A DNA stretch of 64,000 bases, from NCBI GenBank assembly GCA_026826555.1, contig JAKSZT010037198.1, forward strand, positions 9,016,945-9,080,944, read 5' to 3'. The translations under genes were made by a program, and so were the position numbers. This DNA is from Tolypeutes matacus. Lineage: Eukaryota; Chordata; Mammalia; Cingulata; Chlamyphoridae. The stretch's first letter is position 1; every line of letters starts with the position of its first letter. This document shows, piece after piece, positions 25,311 through 37,014 of the stretch. Under the pieces are notes generated by a model that saw only the letters and a list, made by a program, of their open reading frames with translations, was not told the origin of the DNA and searched no databases.

Positions 25311-26544
25311 TTTATCAATATTAAGAAATAATTGCTATGGTGTTCATAGGCTACATATCAGGGTTCTCAGTTTAAATAGCACCCACGAACTATGGATAAA
25401 GGCACTATTAAAATAAAACATGACAGCTAATTACATATATTTCTTCAACCATGAAATTACTTTGTTAATACATAAAGGAACAGCTTCGTTATGTGTGTTC
25501 TTGCAAATGATTACATCTGCCTAAGTGGTGACCTTCACAGTAAGCTTCATTTTCTTTCTTTCTTCTTTTCGTAATGAAATTATATTTGCAGATATAACTC
25601 CCTTTATTATTTGTAAACACAGTAAGATTCATCTAATTTCATAACTGTGGTCAAGGACAATAGTGATAAAACATGACACTTAAATGCAGAGCAAAAATAA
25701 GGAATGTATATGTTGTTTCTGTGGGTTGCATAGTTAATTATCTTTCATTTAAATTACTAGTACCAACCCACTAATGTAAAAAGAGATATTCATTGTGGTG
25801 CCCTCTTAAACCTGGCATATTCCTTTGGATCTTCCTTTGAAATATTTCATTAATTGCTTCCCTTCCTCAGTGGAAATGTTTTATGTGCCCGAAATCTTTT
25901 TTAAAATTACAGATAATGTTCAGGTACATTATCTACAATGTGGGCTATCCAATACAAATCAATTTTGAGAGTTCTCACTTAAATTTAAGAAAGTCAACTA
26001 TAATTAAATCCTTTACTTTTACTATTTGCTCCCTTTATTTTTGCATCCTTTTGGAAATTGCGATCCTTTAATTAATGCTTATTTTTTAAAAATTAAAGCA
26101 TTTAATTTCCTATAATAATCTTTGGGAATTATGATATTGCATGTGTGCTCCATGATAGACATTATCGATGAAAGAAGAATACGGTTTTACTTCCTTTCAA
26201 CAAGCTAATTAGCTTATAAGAATAATGAACATAATTCAAAGACTAATAGAAAACAATATGTAAGTAAGCACTAAATTGTCTGGATAGATCATTAAAAAAG
26301 AAACAAAAAAATCATAATAAAAGGCTAAAGTAGACATGAATGTTCTCCTGGTTGTGGAACCATGACAAAAGGACAGAATTTCTGATAAGCAAGAAGAAAA
26401 GAATGAATATGCCTGAATTTAACTTGGTGAGTGGTACCAGTTTTGAGACTTTAGAAAAAGGAAGGAAATTTCAGAGAATTTGAAATAGTCATTGCGTGTT
26501 TGGCTGGGGTGGGGGATGATTGCTGGAATACTTACCATCATCAC

Positions 26545-27070
26545 TAATCATCAAAGCTGTGATAGGTATTGAGCTCTTAGTTTATCTCAAGCCCTGTGGG
26601 AAATATATACTTTATTCATTTCGTATTCACATAGACTCCATGAAAGAAATGCTAAGTATTACCTCATTTTAGTGTGGTCTACAGTGTGAACTGTGGTCTA
26701 TGGTTGGTGGCAAGGCTCCAGGATGTGTAAGTTCATTGAGGGTGGTGGGCCACACTGTGGGAGATGTTTGTGTGGGATGTGGTGGGAGGTGTGGGAGGTG
26801 GGCAACATGGGAATCCCAGTGGGTTCCGTGTAATATTTTGGGTAATCTAAGCACCTCTTAAAATATATGTGTATATATATATAAATAAAATTTTTGTAAG
26901 CAAATACACATATATGCATATATATTTATATATCATTTTGCAAATGTTTGTATGTATTGTGAGAATTTTTATTTTTACCCATAATGAAAAGTAAATAAAT
27001 AAATTTAAAAAAAAAAAAAAAAAGGTTATGCGAATATTCTCAAGGTCACAAAGTTAGTTAGTGGTCTTTC
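26545..27070 (-). repeat. MIR fragment split by a younger insertion
   Basis: A reversed MIR reads 'ggtattgagctcttag ... atttcgtattcacatagactcc ... tattacctcatttta' up to 26667. It resumes after the A-tail of the inserted element with 'ttctcaaggtcacaaagttagtta' at about 27035-27062, the usual 'cccaaggtcacacagctagta' MIR block. Confidence 0.65.
26668..27022 (+). mobile_element. Young 5'-truncated L1 3'-UTR insertion
   Basis: The segment is nearly identical to the reverse complement of 11388-11874 and to the last part of 499-4040. It ends in 'aaataaataaatt' plus an A-run of about 17 (27006-27022). It interrupts a MIR. No TSD is evident. Minus-strand open frames at 26669-26919 mirror those in the 11.4-kb copy and are not genes. 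Confidence 0.85.
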
Positions 27071-27149
27071 TTCATAGGACCTCAGATCTCATTGAATGGG
27101 AGAAGGCAGCCTAGTAAAGTGATGAAGGTCATATCCATGACTACTTTTG

Positions 27150-28110
27150 AAATAATTTTAAATATTGATAGCTAGAAACATTTTGGAAAAGAAAAGCAAT
27201 AGTGGGAATAACATAAAATTAATTATTAGAATATCAGTTGTCCTCCCTAAAGTAGACAGAATAATAGAAATATTGGAAGTCAAGTCAGATATATAAGGTA
27301 TTATGTAACATATAATAAAGGTGATATTTTTCAGTTGGAAAAGGAAGAATATTCTTAGGACAATTGATGATTTAGAATAAAAAAGAATTAAAAACACCTT
27401 GATATTCCATTCTTACACTATGCACCAATATAAAAAGAAATCCAAGAATTCCATGGCATTTTAAAAAATAAAATAGGATAAGGAATAGAAGAATATATAA
27501 ATATTAATCTAAATAAAAAATAAGGGGTTTTATAAGCATAAAATATATGTAAAACAAGAATACTTTGATATAAAAATTAAGTTCAAGCAAAGAAAATAGT
27601 GAAAATTCAGATAAAATGACAAAAAAGTACAAATTTGGATAAATATATGCAAGATGTTAGAGAGCTAAGAGTAAATATTACAACTATACAAGCAATATTG
27701 CAATTTAGGAAAAAGATTTGAAAATTAGAAAATAATACAACAATAACCATGTCCAATAATATAGAAACTAATTTGTCAAAGATATTCAAGCTATGAATAA
27801 AGTTGCAAAAACATATTCAAATTCACTAATATGTGAAGAAATGCTAAGTAACCACAAGGTACTATTTTAAAAAATAATCTGACAATAAATGGAACAAATA
27901 ATTATGTAGTTAAAAAGGCAGTGAAAATGCAGTATTAATCAATACATTTATGTAAAATATTTCTAGAAGGCAATTTGGCAATATGGAAAAGAATCTCTTA
28001 CAGTTCTATAACCACTGATCCAATATTTATACTATAAAGAATTTATCCTGAGAAAATGGTCATAAATATGAACAAATACCAAAAATTTTCTTTACATAGT
28101 TGTAACTTGA
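27150..28110 (+). mobile_element. Old L1 3' region fragment
   Basis: A-rich, very diverged sequence carries the L1 3' block 'gaaggcaatttggcaatatgg ... atccaatatttatac ... gaatttatcctgagaaa' at 27968-28055. The preceding 27600-27950 is compatible with the L1 ORF2 C-terminal coding area. The left limit is uncertain. Confidence 0.6.
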
Positions 28111-30685
28111 TTCCATTTTTCTCACACACACACCAGAGAAAGGAAATACATGAAAATGTTAATATTGTTACATGAAGAAAGAGCAAGAATTTTAATAAAC
28201 AAAGTTTCCTCATATAATTTTATAGATCATTTAATAACTTTTCCAAAGGCACAAAAAATGCATATAGCACAATTGGAGTTCAAACCAAGGGCCGTTTGAC
28301 ATGTGTTTATTAATACCAACTTTGCACAGTGGTATTAGGAATTACATAATTAAAATGATGGCTATATATACTTATCATATGCCTGAAATCCATCAAGTGC
28401 TTAACAAATATCCATGGCTGATTGTTTTGTTGCTGGTGGTCATGTTCATAGTGATCATAATAGTGATGATAATAGGCTCAATAGCAGTGTTAGAGTAACA
28501 GCAGAAGCAAACACACAAAAGGACTAGTAGAAGTAGCAAAGTAGTAGTCATAGCAAAATATAAATGTACATAAGGTTTCCAGTTGATGACATGGTTTTCT
28601 ATACAGAAAGTCAAAACCCAAAAAATAGTAGATTTCTTGGTGTGTTGGAAATGTGATATATCGTGTGTGTGTGTGTGTGTGTGTGTATATGCATATATCT
28701 GAGATGCCACATACAAGTTGTGTGCTTTTGAACAATCTGGTCAACAGATACTGATATCTGCTTCTTCACCCACAAGATGGAATAAATGGTATTATACTTA
28801 TATTCATAGGTTGATGTTCTTATGTAGAATGAAATATATGACAAGGATCCATATTTGACATAGACCCTCTGCATTGGGCAACCATTTTTCTTCCCTCTGT
28901 ATTCCCTAATATATTGATCAGCTTATTTTGTTTTCATGAAAAATTACTAATTTAAATAGTGTCTCTCTATATTTTTAAATCATTAAATTTAAATGAATTT
29001 TAATTTCTTTAAAATCATCTAGACACAGAATGTAATACTTTTAAGCATAATGACATTGCACCTTTGTAAACCTTTCCACATTATGGTTTCAATTTTGTGT
29101 ATGTTTTTTACCTAATCTACTGGTAAGAGTCTTCAAGAAAGTCGTTGGGATTATTTTGTATTCCTAGCATCTAACATAGAACCTCATGTATAAAATTATT
29201 ATAAAAAGTGTATAAAATTATGAGGTGGATAAAATTGTTTTATTTTTAGTTTAAAAGCAAGAATAATAGGCTAACTCTTATTAATAAAGTGGAGCTGGGA
29301 AATCACTGTGGGTGAATGCTACTATTTCAAGTGTTGATTCATGACCATGAATTCTTAGGAAAGGGCACAAAAAGTAAATTCCCAGGGAATAACCAAGGGA
29401 AAGCTCAAGAAATATTAGGAAATAATGTCAACTAGGAAAAAAATTCTAGTTACATGAAAGTCACATGCCAAATATTAATGCCTTTGCCTTTGAGAGCAAT
29501 TAATAACTGCAGGTTAATGTCACTGTTAGATTAAAACATACTCAAAGACTGGAGAAAATCCTCTGTGGGCACTGTTTCATCTGAGTGGATATGGTAATCC
29601 CAGTCAGGATAAAAGTAACAGTAAAAAATGCTATAAGATGATTTTCAAGGCCATGGTGGGAAACCAAACTCAATGTTAAAACTATAGTAAGTAAAGAAAT
29701 TCATTCAGAAATAAAGAAGAATTGTGCAAAATTGAAATTTGACAGATTTTTTTTTCTTTATAAATAGTCCAAATCTAAAAAATCAGCTATTTTCTTGGCT
29801 CCATTGGGTGATAAAACAGTTTACTGGCTTTAGCAAGTTTGAGCAATCGGATTACTGTTCAAAAGAGGGAAAGATTATGTTTTATAATAGATGATTAAAC
29901 ATAAAAAGCTCCTAAAGTTAAAGATGACAAAGCAGTTGAGATCACTGTAATTAAAGTCCTTAATCTCTTAATGAATTCATGAAATAAAATTTTATACCTC
30001 TTGTGCCCTGCCTCAAGTCTCTTTAATCAATTTTTATTTTATTTTTTGTTAAAACCATTGATGAAGCAACCAGTCTTATGCAAACACAAACTGATAGCAC
30101 AGCACTTCATCAGGAATTTCATCTCTCTTCTGCATTTGAGATTTTTTGTCCTGCTGCAGTATAACTGTGGAAGTCCACCTAGTGATTTTGACACACACAT
30201 AATCATGAGATTGTGGTGGTAAAGACTTTATTAATGGGGTATGAGAGTAGGTAGATAAATAGCCTTCTTTTTCTTCTCTCAGGCTGAAAATTCCAGTGTA
30301 CATTCAATTAGGTCTTAAGGATATCGAGAGTGGAATCTTGCCCCATTTACCCACAATTATAATCTCTTCAAGCACACTGAGATTTGGTTTTCCTTCCTTT
30401 TGTCCACTATTTTATGTCCCATTGACTTTTGTCCATGGCGATCACTTACAAAATAAGCAACCTGCACATGAGCCTTTGTCTAAGTCCTACCCTTTCAGAC
30501 GAGCCCAGACTAAGAAAGTGGTGGGAACACCCCTAGAAAGCAGATGCTAAGGACGAGATTCTGGTTCTGGATCTTTTATTGGTCACTGATAAGGACCCTG
30601 TTGCTGAAAAGTGAGAAGCTGTTAAAAATATTACTGAAAATCATTTGGATTTGAATCCTGTGGAGGTGGAAATTAAAACTCTGAT
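28111..30685. other. AT-rich intergenic stretch
   Basis: No gene is recognised. It holds a (GT)n microsatellite at 28663-28686 and a possible L2 tail at 29095-29195 ('ttttgtattcctagcatctaacatagaacctcatg'). The repeat-like region at 30290-30600 ('ctgcacatgagcctttgtc') is of unknown family. A 107-codon minus-strand frame at 28393-28716 is created by the microsatellite (poly Thr-His) and is not a gene. Confidence 0.55.
28663..28686. repeat. (GT)n microsatellite
   Basis: Twelve uninterrupted GT units. Encoded on the other strand they give the Thr-His runs seen in chance open frames. Confidence 0.97.
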
Positions 30686-30689
30686 TCCT

Positions 30690-31080
30690 GTAACAGTGGT
30701 AGTAGCACTTAAATAATGGACAGTGGTGATGGTAGCACAGTATTGTGAGTGTAATTAACAGCAGTGATTTATATAAGTAAATGTGATTAAAAGGGGAAAC
30801 TTTTGGTCATAAATGTTACTAGAATAAAAAATAAAAGATATACCATAGGACTATACAACAGTTAACCCTATTGTATACAATGAACTACAGTTAATAGTAC
30901 AAGTATAAAAATGTTCTTTCATGAATTAGAATAAATATATGACACTAATACAAGGTGTTAATAATAAGGTGGTATATGGAAAAATACACATAATATAAAC
31001 TAAGGACAAGAGTTATTAGTACTATTTTAATAATCTGTCATCAATTGTAACAAAGGGAACTCCTGTCAAAAAAAATTACA
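30690..31080 (+). mobile_element. L1 3'-UTR-like fragment
   Basis: 'acagtggtgatggtagcacag', 'ccctattgtatacaatgaactacagttaat', 'ataataaggtggtatatgg' and 'taatctgtcatcaattgtaac' parallel the repeat units in the L1 3' UTR at 34200-35280 in the same orientation. It is diverged and has no ORF. Confidence 0.6.
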
Positions 31081-31149
31081 ATTACAAAAAAGTGCTATCA
31101 GGTCTTCTGGGACCAAAGCCACTGTGATGATAGAGAAAAAATGGGCCTT

Positions 31150-31645
31150 TTTCTTTTACCTTTAAAAACCTTATTTACACACAATCCATATCACCAAATG
31201 TACACTCCCCTTTACCCTCTCCCCTATTCCCAGGTAATTTGTAATCCACAAATTTTATATCTGGATTTGCTCTTTCTATACATCTCTTACACACGGCATC
31301 ATACAATATTTGTCCTTATATATCTTGCTTATTTCACTGGGCACAATGTTTCCAAGATTCTTTCCTGTTGCAGTATGTCTCAGAACTTCATTCTTTCTCA
31401 TGGCTGAATATTCCATTGTGTGTACGAACCACATTTTACATATTCATTCATTTTCTGATGGGCACCTGGCTTTTTTCACCCTTTTGGCTATTGTGAACAA
31501 TGTTGCTACAAATGTTTGTGTACAAGTGCCTGCTTGAAACCCTTTTTTCACTTTCTTTGCATAGAATGGAACTTTTGGACCTGGAATATGGGTATTTTGT
31601 TTGAAAAGTCTGAAGCTCTTTAATACTGAGATTCTTTTGAACTCT
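31150..31645 (-). mobile_element. L1 3'-UTR fragment
   Basis: On the minus strand this is the classical L1 3' end. Forward-strand landmarks are 'ggcatcatacaatatttgtcc', 'catggctgaatattccattgtgtgtac', 'catttattcattttctgatggg' type sequence and 'ttttggctattgtgaacaatgttgctac'. The overlapping open frames of 75-88 codons are fortuitous. Confidence 0.75.
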
Positions 31646-32744
31646 CCAGCATGGAAAATGCAGTTTCCTCCCATCTTCTATATGAGTTAATCCTCCCCTG
31701 GCCTAGAGACTCTGCAAGATATTTATCAAAGGAATGTACCTCACAAACTGATGCTAGTCTTCCACAAGCGATGGCTCCATCTCCCGCATCCACTTTTAGA
31801 CCAGTAATTAGAATCACTTTGCAGAAAAGTCTGAAGGTGGGAGAGGTACAGTCCTGGCCATTTTAAGAAATAGTTTCTTCACTGAAAAAGAAGTGCTTAA
31901 AAGTACAAGGCCATTTGTACTGACAGAGATGAGGGAACACAGCTGGAGGGATCCTGAGCATATTGGGCCAGAGATAATGGAAAAGACAGGAAAGACTTCA
32001 GTGACATAGTAGTATTGCTGTGGCTCATAGTTTAAAGTCTTTGTAACATCATCTATAGCTGATATAATTATCCTATTGGGATGGTTCCTCAAAACTTGGA
32101 CACGATGTTGGTGGACAACAAAAAGAGAAATGCCAGAACTTGGCAAAATTTTGAAGAAGAGGTCAGAAAGCTCAGAGAACTGGGAGGGTCCAGAGTATAC
32201 TCACTTCATTAGGTAGTGTGACCTGTATTGTTAAGGCTGGCACTGGCATCTCTCAGAAGATCAGCGGTGCCTGTTCTATATAGGCCAGTGTTGACGTTGG
32301 ATATGCTGCAGTAGAACTGCATTCCCAAACATCAGTGGAATTGACAGGACTCTAAAGTAGCAGAGGCTAAGTAGGGGGCACTAACTGACAGTCAATGTTG
32401 CTCTAACTACTATAATGGACAAAAAGCCAGAGTTGTAACAAAAGTGCCTTGATAAATCTGCAGGGAATTGCAGAAGTGTGTAATTGACCATAATCATCCT
32501 AGTGGTAAAATATATGGGCATTTTAGTTGTTACTTGATTTGCATAATAAGAAAATTTTACAATTGGTGAGCAGAAGTCTGATATGAGAATCAACAATAAT
32601 AAACACAATCCCTCTCTGAGTTTCTAGATTTAAAACCAGAGTTCTTTGATTAAAGGGTAGGCCAAGTTTCCTTGAGTGGTTATTCTACAATGTCATTACA
32701 TGTACATGCAGCCACTCTTCCCCAATCCTTCCTCCAAAAGAATT
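31646..32744. other. Moderately GC stretch of unknown origin
   Basis: The segment is less AT-rich than its flanks and holds several overlapping frames of 65-110 codons on both strands (for example 31814-32146 minus). I see no motif, signal peptide or splice signal pair in them. It could be a diverged endogenous-retrovirus internal region or old unique DNA. No function is claimed. Confidence 0.4.
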
Positions 32745-33420
32745 ACAGATTGGTGAGCTTGAAGAAATGGCCTCTGAGAGTGAACATACAAAAGAACAGA
32801 TGGAGAAAAGAATGGAAAAAATTGAACAAGGCCTCATGTAACTAAATGACAGCAAGAGACATGCAAACATACGTGTCATGTGTTTCCCAGAAGGAGAAGA
32901 GAAGGAAAAAGGGGCAGAAGGAATATCTGAAGAAATAATGGTAGAAAATTTCCCAATCTTACTGAAGGACATGGATATCCACGTCCAAGAAGCACAACGT
33001 ACTCTCATCAGAATAAACCCAAATAGACCAACTCTGGGACACATATTAATAAGAATTCAAATGCCAAAGAGAATTCTAAGAGCAGCAAGAGAAAAGCAAT
33101 GCATAACATATAAGGGATACCCAATAAGATTAGTGCTGATTTATCATCAGAAACCATGGAGGCAAGAAGACAGTGGTATGATATATTTAAGATACTGCAA
33201 GAGAAAAACTTCCAGCCAAGAATCTTATATCCAGCAAGAATGTCTTTCAAAAATGAGGGCAAGTTTAGAATATTCACAGATAAACAGAAACTGAGAGAAT
33301 CTGTAACCAAGAGACTGGCTTTGCAGGAAATACTAAAGGGTGTGCTACATCCTGAAAAAAAAAAGACAGGAGAGAGAGGGGCTTGTAAGAGAGTCTAGAA
33401 ATGAAGATTATATAATATGT
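32745..33420 (+). pseudogene. L1 ORF1p remnant
   Basis: ORF1p is the RNA-binding chaperone of L1. The recognisable part starts with a glutamate/lysine-rich coiled-coil end (about 32750-32840). It continues through the RRM-like region (NRPTLGHILIR near 33016-33050) and the C-terminal domain (QPRILYPARMSFKNEGKFRIFTDK, residues spread over 33215-33290), and ends at KGVLHP. Two frames are needed: one open from 32878 to 33294 and the other from 33156 to 33398. There is also a stop before 32878. It is non-functional. Confidence 0.8.
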
Positions 33421-33469
33421 AAAAGTAACTAAAAATGCCAAAGGAGTGGTAAAAATAAAATATGACAGA

Positions 33470-34205
33470 TAAAACCCAAATATTTAGGAATAAACTTAAC
33501 CAATGATGTAATGCACTTGTATTCAGAAAACTATAATGCATTGCTAAAAGAAATAAAAAAAAGACCGAAATAATTGGAAGAACATTTCATGCTCCTGGAC
33601 TGGAAGACTAAATATTATTAATATGTCAATTCTCCTCAAATTTACATACAGATTCAATGCAATCCCAATAAAAATTTCATGAGCATTTTTTAAATAAATG
33701 GAAAGCATGATTATCAAATTTATTTGGAAGGGTAAGGGGTACTGAATAGCCAGAAACTTCTTAATAAGGAAAAGCAAAGTTGGAGGACTCTCACTTCCAG
33801 GCTTTAAATCATATTACCTAGCTACAGTGGTAAAAATAGCATGGTACTGGCATAAAGACAGACACATACACCAATAGAATGGAACTGATGGTTCTGAAAC
33901 AGACCCTCACATCTAGGGTCAAGTGATTTTTGACAAGCCTATCAAACCCACCCAGCTCAGGCAGAACAGTCCACTCAACAAATGGTGCTGAGAGAACTGG
34001 CTATACATAGCCAAAGAAGGAAAGAGGACCCCTATCTCACATATTATACAAAAATTAACTCAAAATGGAACAAAAACTTAAATATAAAAGCAAGAACCAT
34101 AAAGCTTCTAGAAGAAAATATAGAAAAATATCTTCAAGACCTGGTGATAGGTGGTGGATTCTTAAAGGAGATAAGAGGAGGATTGAGATGGACAACTGAT
34201 GTTTA
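33470..34205 (+). pseudogene. L1 ORF2p C-terminal remnant
   Basis: The segment covers the region after the RT catalytic site: 'tactcagaataaactt'-type linker, 'gaaagactggaagactaaa', 'gattcaatgcaatcccaataaa' (33651), 'tatttggaagggtaag' (33720) and 'actggcataaagacagaca' (33845). It ends in the C-terminal frame open at 33982-34206 (KINSKWNKNLNIKART). There are multiple stops. Confidence 0.8.
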
Positions 34206-34579
34206 ATGTAAGTTTTAATTAACTTTAGTGTAAAAGTGTGGAAATATATAGAGTTGATGGTAACACATTATAGTGAGTAACAGCTGGTTTATAAATGGGA
34301 ATGTGGCTGAAAAAGGTAGTCTAGGGATGTAAATACCAATTGACAGAAAGCTAGAGAATAATCTAGAGACTGAATAACACAGTAAAACACAGGTGGATGA
34401 GAATTGTGGTTGATGGTACAGATGCAAGAGTGTCCTTTGTGAACTAAAGGATATGTATATCCTATTGTGGGGTGATGGGAATGTGGAGAAGCATGGGAAA
34501 AATACAACTGGAGTGAACTATAGACTGTAGTTAACAGAATAATATAATATTAATGCATTTATGCCAAAGATGTGTTGAT

Positions 34580-35240
34580 AATGGGGGAGTATGGAAAAAG
34601 TGTACCAAATGTAGACTATGGACCTGGTAATAATTGGATGATATTATCTTATAATCTGTAACAAATGTTCTACCATGGTGTGATGTGTTGATAGGGGGGT
34701 GTTGTATGGGAATTGTGCACATGTGAATGATTATTTTGTAAGTTTACAACTTCTGTCATAAAAATATATTTAAAAAATAATAATACGGTAGGTTGGGGGG
34801 AAAATACACCAAATGTAAGATAAAGACTATAGTCAGTAGTAAGATTTTGATGATATTCTTTCATAATTTGTAAGGAATGTCTCAAATCAATGCAAGATGT
34901 TGCTGGTGGATTGTTGTATGGGACCCCTGTATGATGTTATGTATGTTTGCTTTGTAAAGTTCACAGCTTTTACTATACACTTATTGTTTATATATGTTCA
35001 CGTATAAATAATACAAAAATAATAATAATAATAGGGTGGGTTGGGGGGAAAGTACACCAAATGTAAGATACTTTGGTTAGTAGTAATATTTTGATGATCT
35101 TTAATCATTAGTTAAAAATGTTTCACAACAATGCAAGGTATTGGTGGTAGGGTGAGGTATGAGAGCCCTGTATCATGTTATGTAAATCTGTTTTGTAAGT
35201 TCACAATCATTGCTAAACACTTATTGTTGATGTATGTTTA
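34580..35240 (+). repeat. Three diverged tandem units in L1 3' UTR
   Basis: Units begin at about 34580, 34793 and 35037. Each has a G-run followed by gtaccaaatgta or caccaaatgtaag, then a gatgat-att block, 'aatgcaag'/'tgttgtatggg', 'atgttatgta' and 'gtaagttcacaa', with 'acacttattgtt' in the last two. The spacing is about 215-245 bp. The first unit is the most divergent. Confidence 0.75.
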
Positions 35241-35285
35241 AAATGTATGAGTGATATAATTCAATAAATGGAAAAAAAATTTAAA

Positions 35286-35845
35286 AATTACAGTCATTTA
35301 CCAAAGTAACAGTGTTCTGATAAAAGGGAAAATGCACAATTATTGAGTGCTGCTTTATACAGAATATGAGCTTATACTGATAACAGGAGTCCTGGAAAGA
35401 CAGTATGGTCCCCTGCTTTAGATATCTAGTGCCACTTAACAAATTCTAGTTTAAAACAACAAGGAATATTTATCATTTCACATGTTTTCCTCATGGGTTA
35501 GGATTTGAGGAGTAATTTAACGGAATGATTCTGGCATGGGGTCTTTTATGACATTCTAGTCAACAGGTAGGTGTGACTGGAACTGGGGGTGGTGTCTATT
35601 CCAACATGGTTCATCCTCGCATCTGGTAAATTGATACAGGCTGTTGGTAGCAGGCTATAGTTTCTTGTCATGTAGAACTCTCCATAAGGTTTCTTGAGTG
35701 TCCTGATGAAAGGTAACTGGTTTCCCCCAGAGTGAGTGATCCAAAGGAGGGTAAGGTGGAAGCCATAATATCTTTTATGACCTAGCCTCAGAAGGTACAT
35801 GTTTCCTCTCTGCTCTGGTAGTAATTATCTGCTTCAGATTCATCC
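35286..35845. repeat. Probable fossil repeat, family not identified
   Basis: From 35430 the text 'gtgccacttaacaaattctagtttaaaacaacaaggaatatttatcatttcac' resembles an old mammalian interspersed repeat of the 'ttaaaacaacaa...tttattatttctcac' type. I do not recall the family with certainty. A minus-strand frame of 84 codons (35546-35800) has no motif. Confidence 0.4.
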
Positions 35846-35849
35846 CACT

Positions 35850-36185
35850 CTCCTCCAAGACTTGGAGTGTATAGTGGCCTTCTGCCTAGAATGACTTTTC
35901 ACCAATCTTTATTTTCATCCTTTAAGTTCCAGCTAGGACATAATCTCTGCCAAGCATCCTTCTCTGAACCTCCAGATTACGATGAGTCATACTCTCTAAT
36001 CCTGATCCCTATGCATGCCATTTACCATTCACTTCATGTTACAATTATTTTTGACATATCTGACTCTATTCATTCAACTTTAATCTCCTCAGTTCAGAGA
36101 GTTTGTTATTCATCTTTTTGCCCTGTGTGAAGCATGGTGCTTTATGCATGATCTATGCTCATCAAATGTTTGCTGAATGAAACTA
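35850..36185 (+). repeat. L2 LINE 3' end
   Basis: The order of blocks is that of the L2 3' end: 'cttctgcctagaatgac', 'catcctttaagttccagctaggac', 'gccaagcatccttctctgaacctcc', and finally 'gctcatcaaatgtttgctgaatgaa'. The overlapping 87-codon frame is not a gene. Confidence 0.75.
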
Positions 36186-36657
36186 AATTAAATCATGCAT
36201 GTGGACAGCATATTGCTTAGAATTGAATAAAAAACACATCTATATGTTCATAACTCATAATACTTGAACAATTTAATTATCTTAAATAAAATCCAAATAC
36301 TTTTTCTTCATGTGGTAGAGGAAAAAAGTTTACAAAGAATGGCAAAAAATAGTGAATTTCAATTTTCAGAAGTTTAATTCCAAAGCTTCATTCAAAGACA
36401 TGATATCAAGTATTGTACAAAATTACTTATACACACCAACACATATATACACCTGCAAACATGTTAGCAGCTCTGGCCAAAGAATCAGTGGAACAAATCC
36501 ATTTAGCTGGTGATTGAATGGACTCTCAATAGTTCCATTCTCTGGGATATTTAACACAAAGCCCAAGTGACTGTATTAGAACTTACCATTTACACATTTA
36601 ATCATTAAGCTAATAGAGAATGTATTGAGCAATGTGACAAATTATGAGGTAAACAAT
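36186..36657. other. AT-rich intergenic stretch
   Basis: No gene or repeat is recognised between the L2 end and the DAS-SINE. Confidence 0.55.
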
Positions 36658-36665
36658 TTTAATGA

Positions 36666-37006
36666 AGGAAACAGATGTGGCTCAGGCGACTGAGCTCCCG
36701 GCTACCATATAGAACGTCTGTGGTTCAGTTCCCGGTGCCTCTTAAAGAAGACAGCAAGCTGGCATGACAGGCAGGCGTGGCAAGCTGACACAACAAGATG
36801 ATGCAATAAGAAACACAAGAAGAAAAAACAAAATAAGAGACACAACTAAGCAGGGAACAGAGGTGGTACAAGTGATTAGGTACCTCCCTCCCATATCAGA
36901 GGTCCCAGGTTCAGTTTCCAGTGCTTCTGAAGGACTCAGCACACAGCAAGTACAAACAATGAGAGAGTGGAGAGAAATAAAAAATAAAATAAATCTTTAA
37001 AAAACA
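36666..37006 (+). mobile_element. DAS-SINE, dimeric form
   Basis: Two tRNA-derived modules lie in tandem. One is at about 36666-36745 (gatgtggctcaggcgactgagc ... ggttcagttcccggtgcctc) and the other at about 36850-36935 (gaggtggtacaagtgattagg ... ggttcagtttccagtgcttc). Each has an A-box-like and a B-box-like segment of a tRNA-Ala-type promoter. They are joined by 'gcaagatgatgcaa'-type linker and followed by an A-rich tail (aaataaaaaataaaataaa). 'tttaatga' at 36658-36665 and 37007-37014 is a short candidate TSD. DAS-SINEs are known from armadillos and other xenarthrans. Confidence 0.85.
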
Positions 37007-37014
37007 TTTAATGA

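Larger units (their letters stand above)
21586..26540. other. AT-rich mostly unique stretch with MIR fragments
   Basis: No gene is recognised. A short tandem (ctgatatagttaa twice, 21594-21620) follows the L1 edge. MIR-like remnants lie at 22985-23110 and 25100-25310. Open frames of 60-70 codons (22293-22484, 22879-23085, 25883-26071) lack motifs and splice context. The remainder is low-information AT-rich sequence. Confidence 0.55.
32745..35285 (+). mobile_element. L1 with large internal deletion (ORF1 fused to ORF2 C-terminus, full 3' UTR)
   Basis: ORF1 sequence (32745-33420) is followed after a short spacer by the post-RT part of ORF2 (33470-34200) and a 3' UTR (34200-35285). The start of ORF2, including the endonuclease and the catalytic RT core, is missing, so roughly 2.5-3 kb of L1 has been lost. 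The 3' UTR contains three related tandem units and ends near 'attcaataaatgg' followed by A-rich sequence at 35270-35285. Confidence 0.8.

Noticed and set aside
28393..28716. 107-codon minus-strand frame with Thr-His runs
   Set aside because: It is produced by the (GT)n microsatellite and the other-frame composition around it. There is no start or splice context.
32685..33310. Minus-strand frames of 100-119 codons
   Set aside because: They are antisense shadows of the L1 ORF1 remnant on the plus strand.
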